Source: Nonlabens dokdonensis DSW-6
GTDB taxonomy: Bacteria > Bacteroidota > Bacteroidia > Flavobacteriales > Flavobacteriaceae
Reading direction: 5' to 3'
DNA: 64,000 nt
Assembly: GCF_000332115.1 (NCBI RefSeq)
Contig: NC_020156.1
Coordinates: forward strand, 3,287,501-3,351,500
The notes under the pieces are model-generated. The model was given only the letters and a program-made list of their open reading frames with translations. It searched no databases and was not told the origin of the DNA. Positions 1-8,697 of this stretch are shown here, one piece after another; position 1 is the stretch's first letter, and the number at the start of each line of letters is the position of its first letter. The translations under genes were made by a program, and so were the position numbers.

Positions 1-165
1 TGCATATTTAATAGGATCAGTTTCGTTAAAATCAATAGCAAAATCAATGTCTGACGTATCATTGAAATCTTCTCTCAATACAGAGCCAAAAGCAGCAAGC
101 GTACTTACTTTATATTCCACACAAAGTTTCTTTAAAGAGTTAAGATGTTTTTTACTAATTTTCAT
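1..165 (-). CDS. Nucleotidyltransferase-domain protein (partial, C-terminus outside window)
   Basis: The open frame starts at the ATG at 165 and runs off the left edge after 55 codons. The visible N-terminus has the polymerase-beta-like nucleotidyltransferase signature: Gly27-Ser28, then Arg31, and the metal-binding pair Asp39-x-Asp41 in the context SDIDF. This is the MNT/KNTase-type fold found in small stand-alone nucleotidyltransferases, often half of MNT/HEPN-type pairs. Whether a HEPN partner follows cannot be seen. A perfect TATCTTTG core lies only 5 nt upstream of the ATG. Substrate unknown. Confidence 0.75.
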   Translation of the reverse strand, partial: MKISKKHLNSLKKLCVEYKVSTLAAFGSVLREDFNDTSDIDFAIDFNETDPIKYA

Positions 166-170
166 AATAT

Positions 171-178
171 CAAAGATA
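171..178 (-). promoter_or_regulatory. TAnnTTTG promoter core (TATCTTTG)
   Basis: Perfect match to the Bacteroidota -7 element, separated from the nucleotidyltransferase ATG by only 5 nt, so the transcript may be leaderless or nearly so. No convincing -33 TTG at normal spacing was seen. Confidence 0.5.
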
Positions 179-285
179 GATAATTACTTTGCAAATTCGT
201 AACTACATTATATTGTCTGATAGACAGAGTGATAAATTTTTAATTTGAACTGTCTAAATGAATGTGTTGGAAATTAAAACTAATA

Positions 286-1602
286 TTACTCCAACCTATA
301 AATCCTCACCTTACGTTTCTTAATCTTAGAATCATTCAATTCCTGACAAAGTTGATAAGCCTTTTCAAAAGGAACAGCCACAAAAGCACAATCTTGCTTT
401 AATTCTATAATTCCTAATTCATTTTTATCAAGATTTCCTTGTTTAAAGAACAGTCCTGCGATATCACCTTTAGAGATTTTATCTTTTCTACCGCCAGAAA
501 TAAAAAGGGTTTCCCATTTTTGATCTTGTGTTACTTTAAGGCGTTCTGTGTATTCGAGTGGCGTGCTTTCTTCTATATAGTCTGGTAAAGGGTGTTTTTT
601 ATTGTGGAGAATGTAGGCAGTTCCATCGGCATGCATTCTTGCAGTACGGCCATTTCTATGGGTAAATTCTTCTTTATGAAAAGGCAATTCATAATGAATG
701 ATAAAATCCAATTCTGGCACATCTATTCCACGAGCGGCAAGATCTGTAGCAAGTAAAAGCTGGTGCGTTCCGTTTCTAAACTTAATTAAAGCACGCTCAC
801 GATCTCGTTGTTCCAATCCTCCAAAGAATACCGAATGTGATATATTACTACTTTCTAAAAACTCACTGACTTCTTCAATAGAGTCTTTAAAATTACAAAA
901 GATGATTCCGTTGCCGTTGCCTGTTCTAGCGATAATTTGTTCCAGATTAATAAATCGATTCTTAGAATCAGAAGCTAATGTCTTTATTTTTAGAACACTA
1001 TCCGTTTTCTTTTCAAACTTCAACACCTGCGGATTCTCCAATCCTACAAATGAAGGAACTTTTGCTTTGAAAGTCGCTGATGTGAGAATATTGCGTCCTA
1101 CATTCGGTAAGGCATTTACGATTTCCTTCATTTCTTTTTCAAAACCGGTTTCTAGCGATTTATCAAATTCGTCAAGAATCAATGTTTTGATAAATAAAGG
1201 ATCAAAAGATTCACGTCTCAAATGATCTGCAATTCTTCCTGGCGTTCCTACGAGTATAGTAGGAGTGTGGTTCAAATCTTCTTTATCCTTTGCACCAGCA
1301 CGACCACCATAGATCGCGTTGGCTTTATAGCCTGTTCCCATTTCTCTTATGACTTGTTCTATTTGAATAGCAAGTTCGCGAGAAGGAACAAGAATTAAAG
1401 CTTGAACTTCAACAAGGTCAGGATTTAATTGTTCAATTACTGGTAATAAAAAAGCAAGTGTTTTTCCAGTTCCAGTAGGAGAAATGAGTACCGTATCACG
1501 ATGATTTGTAATCGCCTCATGAGCTTGAAGCTGCATGTCGTTTAATGATACAATTCCTAATTTATCTAGAATTTGCTGTTGTGATTTTATGGAATTGTTC
1601 AT
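286..1602 (-). CDS. DEAD-box family ATP-dependent RNA helicase, DbpA-like
   Basis: 438-residue RNA helicase predicted to remodel RNA or ribosomal precursors in the cytoplasm. Visible motifs are motif I SPTGTGKT (41-48), motif II at 144-147 reading DEFD instead of DEAD, SAT (175-177), ARGID (about 290-294) and motif VI HRNGRTAR (315-322). The last ~65 residues form a basic domain resembling the DbpA C-terminal RNA-binding domain, which in E. coli DbpA recognises 23S rRNA helix 92. The DbpA-like assignment rests on that tail and is an inference. The gene stands alone on the minus strand and a plus-strand frame inside it is a shadow. Confidence 0.88.
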   Translation of the reverse strand: MNNSIKSQQQILDKLGIVSLNDMQLQAHEAITNHRDTVLISPTGTGKTLAFLLPVIEQLNPDLVEVQALILVPSRELAIQIEQVIREMGTGYKANAIYGGRAGAKDKEDLNHTPTILVGTPGRIADHLRRESFDPLFIKTLILDEFDKSLETGFEKEMKEIVNALPNVGRNILTSATFKAKVPSFVGLENPQVLKFEKKTDSVLKIKTLASDSKNRFINLEQIIARTGNGNGIIFCNFKDSIEEVSEFLESSNISHSVFFGGLEQRDRERALIKFRNGTHQLLLATDLAARGIDVPELDFIIHYELPFHKEEFTHRNGRTARMHADGTAYILHNKKHPLPDYIEESTPLEYTERLKVTQDQKWETLFISGGRKDKISKGDIAGLFFKQGNLDKNELGIIELKQDCAFVAVPFEKAYQLCQELNDSKIKKRKVRIYRLE

Positions 1603-1695
1603 TTGATTTTGTTTTTACTTTTAATACAAGCTATCGAGATTATACCAGCATTTGTAAACCTTTCCGACCAATGTTCGTTTCACTCACATTGCCCA

Positions 1696-1717
1696 CCTTT
1701 CCTTTTCTAAGGAAAGG
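1696..1717. repeat. 8-bp stem hairpin in intergenic spacer
   Basis: Perfect inverted repeat CCTTTCCT / AGGAAAGG with a 6-nt loop, between two minus-strand genes. A short T-tract follows on the plus strand only, so it is not an obvious terminator for either neighbour. It may be the remnant of a dispersed repeat. Confidence 0.4.
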
Positions 1718-1764
1718 AGCTTTTAAAAATTGCAAGTTGATTTTAATTCAGCTAGCTTACCTTA

Positions 1765-2436
1765 TTACTTTAAAACCCTTTTCTCCAGCCACGCTTTCAT
1801 GTCATAAAAATTATCTCTGGCAACTCCATGACCTATTGGATAATCTTTAAAAACATAATCGGCACCTATTTCTTCCATGATGGCTGGTGCTTGCTTTGCC
1901 CATGCATAAGGTACGACTTGATCAACGGTTCCATGAGATATGAAGTAGTTTGTTTTGATCTCGCTTTCGCGAAAGCGGACTGACAAATCACTTCTTCCTG
2001 CAATTAAATCTTCATTAATATAACCGCTCATCGCCACCACATTGCGAAATAAACCTGGTTGCGAAAGGCTCAATCCATAAGATAGAATCGCGCCCTGACT
2101 AAAACCAAGAACGTTCAAATTATTAGGATCGATGGAGTAAGTTGCTTTTAATTCTTCTAAGAAAGTAGTGATTTTCATCATACTTTCTCTAGCCTGATCG
2201 TTATCACTAAACTTGCCACCAGCAGCATCAAAATTGATCGCATACCAGGCATGACCGTAAGGCTGTAAATCAAAAGGTGCCCTTGCCGAAACTATAAAAA
2301 TGTCTTCACTGATCTCTGGGGCAAATGAAAATAAATCTTCTTCATTACTGCCATAACCGTGAAGTAATAGGAGTAAAGGTGCGTTTTCTTGTCGCGCAGG
2401 ACGCGTGAGATGATGTAATGTAAGTGAGGTATTCAA
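1765..2436 (-). CDS. Alpha/beta-hydrolase, phospholipase/carboxylesterase family
   Basis: 223-residue soluble serine esterase of the carboxylesterase/acyl-protein-thioesterase-like family. The nucleophile elbow is GFSQG (111-115, Ser113). Asp172 (in HGTVDQVVP) and His203 (in IGHG) complete the triad, and LLLLHGYGS near residue 30 supplies the oxyanion loop. The length is typical for the family. The palindrome CGCTTTCGCGAAAGCG lies inside the gene and is read as RFRES around residues 154-158, in a loop before the acid residue. It follows the DUF4870-like gene closely (5 nt between them), so probably the last gene of the operon that begins at 5936. Confidence 0.88.
   Translation of the reverse strand: MNTSLTLHHLTRPARQENAPLLLLLHGYGSNEEDLFSFAPEISEDIFIVSARAPFDLQPYGHAWYAINFDAAGGKFSDNDQARESMMKITTFLEELKATYSIDPNNLNVLGFSQGAILSYGLSLSQPGLFRNVVAMSGYINEDLIAGRSDLSVRFRESEIKTNYFISHGTVDQVVPYAWAKQAPAIMEEIGADYVFKDYPIGHGVARDNFYDMKAWLEKRVLK
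1962..1977. repeat. Dispersed 16-bp palindrome, copy 1 (in esterase CDS)
   Basis: Exact CGCTTTCGCGAAAGCG, translated in the RFRES frame within the esterase gene. Confidence 0.9.
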
Positions 2437-2441
2437 ATTGT

Positions 2442-2798
2442 TTATTTAATAAAAGTGAACCATTGCTGGAAGTACTTTCCTATAAATGGTAATTCATCTT
2501 GTTGATTGCGGTAAGCACTGGTAAATCCTAATAGCGCTAATAAAACCATGAGGCTTAATACGGTAAGACCAACCCAAATATTCTCTACGCGATTTGTAAA
2601 AATACTGGCGATTATTGTCATAGCACCTATTCCGAACATTTGTCTAATATGGAAAGAAGCAAATTTATTCCCTTTATTCTGGTTCAAAATTATGGCAACG
2701 CCAAAGGCTCCAATAAAAAATAAAAGAGGTAAATAGATCAAGATAGCACTACCATAAGCAAGTAATGCAAGATTCTTCCCAGCCGGATTTTTACTCAT
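2442..2798 (-). CDS. Small membrane protein, DUF4870/Tic20-like
   Basis: About 118 residues with three to four hydrophobic segments (roughly residues 8-35, 50-68, 74-92) and the central phrase FASFHIRQM, which resembles the HxRQ motif of DUF4870/Tic20-type membrane proteins. I chose the ATG at 2798, which overlaps the upstream stop in the 8-bp arrangement ATGAGTAA and suggests translational coupling. A start at 2831 would add 11 residues and deepen the overlap. No enzymatic residues are seen. Function unknown. Confidence 0.7.
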   Translation of the reverse strand: MSKNPAGKNLALLAYGSAILIYLPLLFFIGAFGVAIILNQNKGNKFASFHIRQMFGIGAMTIIASIFTNRVENIWVGLTVLSLMVLLALLGFTSAYRNQQDELPFIGKYFQQWFTFIK

Positions 2799-4041
2799 TC
2801 CAAATAGCTTTTTTATTGTTGACGATTCCAATGACTCTTCCTTTCATAGGTTTTCCTATGAATGCTGAGTTCTTTGAGGTGGACACAATATGTTTCTTTT
2901 CAAATGTATAAGACGTACCTGGCTCAAAAAGAGTCAAGTTAGCCAGTTCACCTTCTTCTATTATTGGTCTTTTCTGATTGAAAACCTCATAGCCGTTTGT
3001 TAATAGCTCCACTGTTTTCTGAGTATCGATAAGATTATTCAAAGCTCCAAAAGCACTTTCTAATCCTATTGTACCAGCAGATGCTCGATCAAATTCTAGA
3101 TCTTTATGTTCTATGGTTAACGGTGTGTGATCACTTGTAACCACATCTATCACTCCAGAATTAAGATGTCTTTGAAGTTGTTTTACTTCTTTCTCATCTC
3201 TAAATGGTGGTTGTACTTTAAAGTTTGCATCAAAAGATTCTAACTCATTACTAGACATCGTTAGATGGTGTATGGAAACACTGCAACTTACATTTTGAGC
3301 AGTTTCTTTATATTTTTTAATCAGTTTTAAACCTTCGCTGGTGCTTACAGTCGGAATATGTAATCTACCTTTTGTATAACTCGCGATTCTCAAATCTCTA
3401 GCTATTTGAAGTTCTTCGGCTAGGCTAGGCATGGACTTAAGTCCCAAGTTAGTTGTGGTGACATCTTCATTTACCATACCTTTTCCTGCAATGTCTTTAT
3501 TTTGTGGGAATGATTGTACCACACCTTGAAAAGAAGAGGTGTACTGCAGTCCTACTTTAAGCAAGTTGGCATTAGTTACTTCCTTTTTATAATCATAAAA
3601 CGATACTGCACCTGCATGCTGCATATCATATAGTTCGGCAAGATGTTCTCCTTTTTGGTTTAATGTAAAAGAACCTACAGGTAGAATGGTAACCGCTTGA
3701 TTTGCAGTTACGTTTTTAAGGTATTTGATTCCTGATTGATCCTGTGGATTAGGCTGATTATTAGGGTTGAGCATGATGGTAGTAAAACCACCATTTGCGG
3801 CTGCTTTAATACCATTTTGAATGGTTTGTCGTTCTTCAAAACCTGGTTCTCCTAGACTTACACTGGTATCGATCCATCCTATGGAAATGTGCATATTGTC
3901 ACGCTCAACGATTTTAGCATCCTCATTTTCAATGGAAACACCTATTTTTTCAATTTTCCCATTTTTAATGAGAAGATCTCTTTTTTTCCCATTTAGAGGA
4001 GAACTGGCATCTACGATAATAGCGTTTTTAAGTAGAATCAT
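2791..4041 (-). CDS. Dihydroorotase-like amidohydrolase lacking metal ligands
   Basis: 416-residue protein with the overall fold markers of class I dihydroorotase: a beta-sandwich N-terminus, a GGFTT motif near 84-88, SDHTPL at 303-308 and a C-terminal sandwich. The catalytic metal ligands are missing. The D-x-H-x-H strand is replaced by DTSVSL (58-63), the region normally carrying a ligand His reads QSFPQNKD (about 176-183), and the usual HVST reads TVST (231-234). This looks like a non-catalytic PyrC paralogue such as those that scaffold aspartate carbamoyltransferase in some bacteria, or a protein with a new role. Overlaps its upstream neighbour by 4 bp (ATGA). Confidence 0.82.
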   Translation of the reverse strand: MILLKNAIIVDASSPLNGKKRDLLIKNGKIEKIGVSIENEDAKIVERDNMHISIGWIDTSVSLGEPGFEERQTIQNGIKAAANGGFTTIMLNPNNQPNPQDQSGIKYLKNVTANQAVTILPVGSFTLNQKGEHLAELYDMQHAGAVSFYDYKKEVTNANLLKVGLQYTSSFQGVVQSFPQNKDIAGKGMVNEDVTTTNLGLKSMPSLAEELQIARDLRIASYTKGRLHIPTVSTSEGLKLIKKYKETAQNVSCSVSIHHLTMSSNELESFDANFKVQPPFRDEKEVKQLQRHLNSGVIDVVTSDHTPLTIEHKDLEFDRASAGTIGLESAFGALNNLIDTQKTVELLTNGYEVFNQKRPIIEEGELANLTLFEPGTSYTFEKKHIVSTSKNSAFIGKPMKGRVIGIVNNKKAIWNE

Positions 4042-5936
4042 TTTACAAACTTTAAAATCAGTATTTCACAAATTAGGAAGAAAAGTGCTCCCATCACAAA
4101 GTATTTCCACAAAGATAGAATGTTCTCTTCCTGGTCCAGTTTATACAACAAGTCATTAATTGACGTAGATAGATTATTACCTAAATCTGCGTCAGAATAA
4201 TATTTTAACTGGTTTTCTTGACGTTTTGCATTAAAGCTAAGAGTAGAAACCTTTTCATCTTTTATAGTGACGTCATAATTACCTGCGGTAGAAAAATCTT
4301 GTCCAGCGTTTACTAACACGTAATTATCAAAAGCTTGTTGTCGTGGAATGAACTCAGAAGTACCATTTGATAAACTAATGATTTGATCTTGATTTAAAGT
4401 AGTATTTACAGCAATAGCATTGCTGCTGTCTAGGTCGTAATACAATTGAGAAATAGGTAATGAACTCATTGCCATGTTATAGAAAACAGGCACAATTAAC
4501 GGTGAACTCTGAAAATTACTGTTCTCTAGATTTAGACCAGATGTGAAAACGTAAGTGTTTTGATTTTTATAAAGGAAACTACTGCCATCTTCATACTTCA
4601 GAATAGGATTAATTGCATTAGTGCTTTTTAGAACAGTTTGAACGCTAGGATACTGAAAGTTAGTAACGCGCTTATTAAAAACTCCTTTAAATAATGGGTG
4701 ATTAAAATTTATTTCGGTTATTTTTTTTGATGATTCGTTTAATTCGATACCAGACATTCCTATGGAATCGTAGCCAGAAGAATTTGCAGCAGGAATAAGG
4801 ACTAAATAACCTCCATTTTGAGTAAGCTGATTTAATTCAGTACTCAAACTTGCTGGAATATTACTTACTTCATTAATTACTACAATATTTTGATCTTTAA
4901 TCAGATTATAATTGACATCTCTTTCTTTGACACTCAAATATTCAAACTGATCGTCATTATATAATCGATCTAGGAAGTTAGAATCGGCACCATTGATGCT
5001 TAGAACTTTAATTTTTTGTTTTGCACCAGTGCTTATGAATAGCTCGTTGTCAAAAGAAATACCTTGATCTTCTATATAAATTCTTCCTGTTATAGGTTCA
5101 TCAATCTCGATATCAAAATTTGCCGTCCCTTTCTGGTTTTCAAGAAGTACAGAAGTTTTTGCGAGTAAAACTGTATTATTTTCTAAGGTTAAAGTAATTG
5201 GTTGTTCTACATTATAATTAGAGCTTAAATCAACTTGAAGTTTAAGATTAGCTCCAGATTGATCCACGATAAATGCTGTGTCAATAGAAATATTGTTCGT
5301 TTCTTGAGGTTCTAATTTTACTAATTCTCTTTTTACGCCTTTTAATGTATCGGGAAAAGCAGCACCATTTGTATTCTGAAAATCTGAAATAAAAATAATC
5401 TCTTTAGCAGCTGTTTTATTATCGAGTAGGGAAGAGGCCTTAAGCTGTATTTGCTCAAAAGAAAGCAACTCGCTTGAATAATTATTAGCTAGTAATTCGT
5501 TTGTAATTTGCTGTCTATTGGTATTGGTAAAAATCTTATCATTTGTAAATAATGTAAAAACTTTATCTGCTGGCAATTTTTCTAATAACTGGCTGGTAGC
5601 ATTTTTATACAACGGTCCATTTTTACCATTCAATTCCATTGAGAAGGAATTATCAAGATAAATAGCGGTTTGTTTTTCTTGTGTAGCAGTATTACTACCA
5701 GGGAGAAAAGGCTGAGCAAAAGCTATAACTATACAAGCTACTGCAAGACATCGAGCAAGAAGAGTGAGCCATTTTTTGAGCTGGCGACTTTTTCTTGTTT
5801 GATTGATTAAAGGTTTGAGAAAATCGACGTTAGTAAAGGCAACTTTACTAAATTTTCTGAGCTGAAACAGATGAACAATAATAGGAACTATTAAGAAAAA
5901 TAGACCGTAAAGAATTATTGGGTTTTTAAATATCAT
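4038..5936 (-). CDS. BatA-domain membrane protein with vWA-like region
   Basis: 632 residues. The N-terminal ~80 residues match the BatA/aerotolerance-regulator N-terminal module: a first membrane helix at about 7-25, a basic stretch, and a second helix at about 57-77. A von Willebrand A-like region follows (IYLDNSFSM near residue 90, with DNS-x-S in the MIDAS position), then a long periplasmic beta-rich region and a final membrane helix (about 610-630). Family members are membrane-anchored and often occur near MoxR ATPases, but none is seen here. It is coupled to the dihydroorotase-like gene by a 4-bp overlap. A TATCTTTG core lies 17 nt upstream of the ATG. Confidence 0.82.
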   Translation of the reverse strand: MIFKNPIILYGLFFLIVPIIVHLFQLRKFSKVAFTNVDFLKPLINQTRKSRQLKKWLTLLARCLAVACIVIAFAQPFLPGSNTATQEKQTAIYLDNSFSMELNGKNGPLYKNATSQLLEKLPADKVFTLFTNDKIFTNTNRQQITNELLANNYSSELLSFEQIQLKASSLLDNKTAAKEIIFISDFQNTNGAAFPDTLKGVKRELVKLEPQETNNISIDTAFIVDQSGANLKLQVDLSSNYNVEQPITLTLENNTVLLAKTSVLLENQKGTANFDIEIDEPITGRIYIEDQGISFDNELFISTGAKQKIKVLSINGADSNFLDRLYNDDQFEYLSVKERDVNYNLIKDQNIVVINEVSNIPASLSTELNQLTQNGGYLVLIPAANSSGYDSIGMSGIELNESSKKITEINFNHPLFKGVFNKRVTNFQYPSVQTVLKSTNAINPILKYEDGSSFLYKNQNTYVFTSGLNLENSNFQSSPLIVPVFYNMAMSSLPISQLYYDLDSSNAIAVNTTLNQDQIISLSNGTSEFIPRQQAFDNYVLVNAGQDFSTAGNYDVTIKDEKVSTLSFNAKRQENQLKYYSDADLGNNLSTSINDLLYKLDQEENILSLWKYFVMGALFFLICEILILKFVK

Positions 5937-5953
5937 TTATTTCTAGGATTGAT

Positions 5954-5961
5954 CAAAGATA
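5954..5961 (-). promoter_or_regulatory. TAnnTTTG promoter core (TATCTTTG)
   Basis: Perfect -7 element, 17 nt before the start codon of the BatA-domain gene. It probably drives the operon 5936 to 1765. Confidence 0.5.
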
Positions 5962-5985
5962 ATATCTTCTCTAAGATTGTCCTAC

Positions 5986-7182
5986 TTATTTTGATACAGT
6001 AATTATGAATTCAGTTCCTTTACCTAATTCTGAATTGACGCTTATGAAACCGTTAAGTTTATTTACTAACTTTTTTACCGTACTTAAGCCTATGCCGTTT
6101 CCTTTTTTACCATTACGGTCTTTCACATCAAGCGTACTAAACATTTTAAAAATCTCCTCTTTTTTATCCTCAGAAATTCCTATACCGTTGTCAATTACTT
6201 TGAAAATATAGAAGTTATCTTTTTCAACAGCATCTATTTTGATAATAACTGTTTCCTTATCGTTATATTTTAAAGCATTTGCAATAAGATTGAATAGAAT
6301 TTGCTCAAGAACACTTTTATTAATATTCACTAAAATATTATCCTCAGGCAATTGAAAACCTACATCATCTGGAATTGCTAGTATGTCTTGAATAGCTTCA
6401 AGTATTGTATAAATATCAAAGACTTCTCTATCTTCAATTAAAAAAGTGTCACTTTCATAATGTGATAATATCTGGCCTACATAGTCAGAAAGGCCAAATG
6501 CGGCGTCTTTTATAAACTTCAAGTATTTTTTTCCAGAATCATCAATGGCTTCTCCATATTTTTTTGAAACGATATCAGTAGTAAGAACCATGTTTGCAAG
6601 TGGCATTTTCATATCATGAGAAACTGTATGAGCAAAGCTTTTGAGCATTTCATTGTTCTCTTCAAGTATCGCTGTTTGTACTAAGAGGTCTTCATTGAGT
6701 TTCTTTAATTCAAATTGTCTTTGGATTAAATCACCTACCATAAGAAGCGAGTTTTTATCTTCTTCGCTCAATTTATGAGGTTTATTATCTAGCACACAAA
6801 TAGCACCTATGGGATAACCATCTTTAGACATTAATTTGACTCCTGCATAAAAAATAATAGGATCAACTGCAATTACTTCTGGATGATTTTCAAGTGATTC
6901 TATTTTACGCGCATCTTCAATGACAAACACTTCTTCATTTGAAGCGATTACTTTACTACAAAAAGATAATTCTCTTTTACTAGAATTTAATTCTAATCCT
7001 TTTTGAGATTTAAACCAGACTTCATCTTTTTCAACAATACTTATCAAAGATCTTGGTACTTCGGTTAAACGACACGCCAGCTCAGTAAGCTCATCAAACA
7101 CCTTTTCTCGATCTCGGGAAATCCTAAGCTTCTGTATGGCTTTTAATCTAGATTCTTCTGTTAATTGAATGGCGGCTGTCAT
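5986..7182 (-). CDS. GAF-domain sensor histidine kinase
   Basis: 398-residue soluble sensor kinase without membrane helices. Residues ~25-160 form a GAF domain (FYAGVKL and PIGAICVLD motifs). A short coiled coil (160-182) follows, then the HisKA dimerisation domain with phospho-acceptor His189 in SHDMKMPL. The HATPase domain has an N box (NLIANALKYN), a G1 box (DNGIGI) and a G2 box (GNGIGLS). Proteins of this layout in Flavobacteria may act as redox or light sensors. The ligand cannot be inferred. No response regulator gene is adjacent, so it is an orphan kinase. Confidence 0.9.
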   Translation of the reverse strand: MTAAIQLTEESRLKAIQKLRISRDREKVFDELTELACRLTEVPRSLISIVEKDEVWFKSQKGLELNSSKRELSFCSKVIASNEEVFVIEDARKIESLENHPEVIAVDPIIFYAGVKLMSKDGYPIGAICVLDNKPHKLSEEDKNSLLMVGDLIQRQFELKKLNEDLLVQTAILEENNEMLKSFAHTVSHDMKMPLANMVLTTDIVSKKYGEAIDDSGKKYLKFIKDAAFGLSDYVGQILSHYESDTFLIEDREVFDIYTILEAIQDILAIPDDVGFQLPEDNILVNINKSVLEQILFNLIANALKYNDKETVIIKIDAVEKDNFYIFKVIDNGIGISEDKKEEIFKMFSTLDVKDRNGKKGNGIGLSTVKKLVNKLNGFISVNSELGKGTEFIITVSK

Positions 7183-7201
7183 AACTAAGGTTGGATTTAT
7201 T

Positions 7202-7209
7202 CAAAGTTA
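7202..7209 (-). promoter_or_regulatory. TAnnTTTG promoter core (TAACTTTG)
   Basis: Perfect -7 element 19 nt upstream of the histidine kinase ATG. Confidence 0.5.
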
Positions 7210-7249
7210 GTTTATATATAAATCAGTAAATGAGTGCTTTAACAGAATT

Positions 7250-8017
7250 TTATAATTCTTTAAACGCACCTAGTCCGAATAACGCAAAATCATACTTCAC
7301 AGGATCAACAGGATCAAATTTACGCAGTACTTTTCCTAGCTCAGCAACCGCTTTTGCGTCGTTTTGCTTGCGTTTAAGCATTTTGAGTTTACGAGCTATA
7401 TTTCCAGTATGAACATCTAGAGGTAAGGAAAGTGCACTCATAGGAATCTTATTCCAGATGCCAAAATCAACACCAGCATTATCTTTTCTTACCATCCATC
7501 TTAAAAACATATTGATGCGCTTTGCACTACTATTTTTCATGGGATCGCTCACGTGTTTTTGGGTGCGTGGCAGATGCTTTATTTCAAAAAAGATGGTTTT
7601 AAATTGAGAGATTGCCTCTTGTAAATTTGATTGTTCTCGGTACGCTTTCGCGAAAGCGTGCTCTAAACCACCATATTTGCTTTCTATATACTGCAATGAT
7701 CGCATAAAAGTCTTGCAATCTTCACTATTGAAAGTGCGGTGCACAAAACCCTCAAAACGATTAAGATCGTTCTCTTCGTGATTTTTAATGAAATCTACCG
7801 GAGCATTATCCATAAGATCCATCAGTTTGTGAGCATTATTAATGATGGATTTACGATTACCCCATGCTATAGTCGCAATAAGAAATCCAGAGATCTCGAT
7901 ATCTTTTTTATCAGTAAAAAGATGCGGAATTTGAATAGGATCGTGAGGTATAAAGTCAGGAGTGTTGTACTGCTCGACCTTTGCGTCTAGAAATTCTTTA
8001 AGCTCTTTGCGATTCAT
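7250..8017 (-). CDS. TIGR02757/DUF2400 family protein
   Basis: 255-residue protein matching the conserved bacterial family TIGR02757 (DUF2400). Recognisable phrases are FIATIAWGNRKSI-like near residue 45-58, MFLRWMVRKD near 170 and LPLDVHTGNIARKL near 198-211. The last resembles the helix-hairpin-helix and following region of DNA glycosylases, so a nucleic-acid role has been suggested for the family, but the activity is unproven. The gene starts directly after the stop of the ABC ATPase gene (TAA-ATG), so the two are co-transcribed. One copy of the palindrome is read as AFAKA near residues 120-124. Confidence 0.85.
   Translation of the reverse strand: MNRKELKEFLDAKVEQYNTPDFIPHDPIQIPHLFTDKKDIEISGFLIATIAWGNRKSIINNAHKLMDLMDNAPVDFIKNHEENDLNRFEGFVHRTFNSEDCKTFMRSLQYIESKYGGLEHAFAKAYREQSNLQEAISQFKTIFFEIKHLPRTQKHVSDPMKNSSAKRINMFLRWMVRKDNAGVDFGIWNKIPMSALSLPLDVHTGNIARKLKMLKRKQNDAKAVAELGKVLRKFDPVDPVKYDFALFGLGAFKEL
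7643..7658. repeat. Dispersed 16-bp palindrome, copy 2 (in DUF2400 CDS)
   Basis: Exact CGCTTTCGCGAAAGCG, translated as AFAKA. Confidence 0.9.
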
Positions 8018-8677
8018 TTATAAGAATTTACCGTCGCTCATGACCAGTTTTCGGTCTGCTAGATCTGCCAGTTCTTCATTGTGTGTAACGATAACAAAGG
8101 TTTGATTAAACTCTTTACGTAGTTGAAAAATGAGCTCGTGAAGATCGTTTGCCGTAGCGCTATCTAGATTTCCAGTAGGCTCGTCTGCAAAGATTACTTT
8201 AGGATTGTTTATCAAAGCTCTTGCTACAGCAACGCGCTGTTGCTCACCACCAGAAAGTGCGCCAGGTTTATGATCAAATCTACCTGAAAGTTTTAAATAG
8301 GAGAGCAATTCTTTGGCTCTTTTTTCTGCGACTGCCTTATCTGTATTTGCTATATATGCTGGGATACATACATTTTCTAAAGCAGTAAATTCTGGTAGTA
8401 ATTGATGAAATTGAAATATAAAACCTAAGGAATTATTACGAAATTTACTCAGCTGCTTTCCTTTAAGCTTTAAGATGTCAGTACCATCAATGTAAAGACT
8501 ACTCTCCTGTTTTGTGTCAGGTTGTTCTAAAGTACCTAAAATATGCAGTAGAGTTGTTTTACCAGCTCCAGAACTTCCTACTACACTTGCAATTTCGCCT
8601 GTTTTTATTTCTAGATCAACACCTTTAAGGACTTGAAGGTCACCAAAACTTTTATAAATCTGCGTAGCTTTTATCAT
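8018..8677 (-). CDS. ABC transporter ATP-binding protein, LolD-like
   Basis: 219-residue ATPase of the LolD/MacB group. Walker A is GSSGAGKT (34-41), the signature LSGGEQQ is at 141-147 and Walker B VIFADEP at 161-167. The D-loop (GNLD) follows and the switch His is in VTHNEE near residue 200. The length is typical of stand-alone LolD, which powers lipoprotein release from the inner membrane. No permease (LolC/E-type) gene is adjacent, so the partner must be elsewhere. It is co-directional with the DUF2400 gene, with no gap. The exact substrate is an inference. Confidence 0.9.
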   Translation of the reverse strand: MIKATQIYKSFGDLQVLKGVDLEIKTGEIASVVGSSGAGKTTLLHILGTLEQPDTKQESSLYIDGTDILKLKGKQLSKFRNNSLGFIFQFHQLLPEFTALENVCIPAYIANTDKAVAEKRAKELLSYLKLSGRFDHKPGALSGGEQQRVAVARALINNPKVIFADEPTGNLDSATANDLHELIFQLRKEFNQTFVIVTHNEELADLADRKLVMSDGKFL

Positions 8678-8697
8678 AAGAACAAAGAAATAGTTTT

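Noticed and set aside
698-1225. Plus-strand open frame of 175 codons within the helicase gene
   Set aside because: It lies wholly opposite a well-conserved helicase with clear motifs; its composition is that of a shadow frame.
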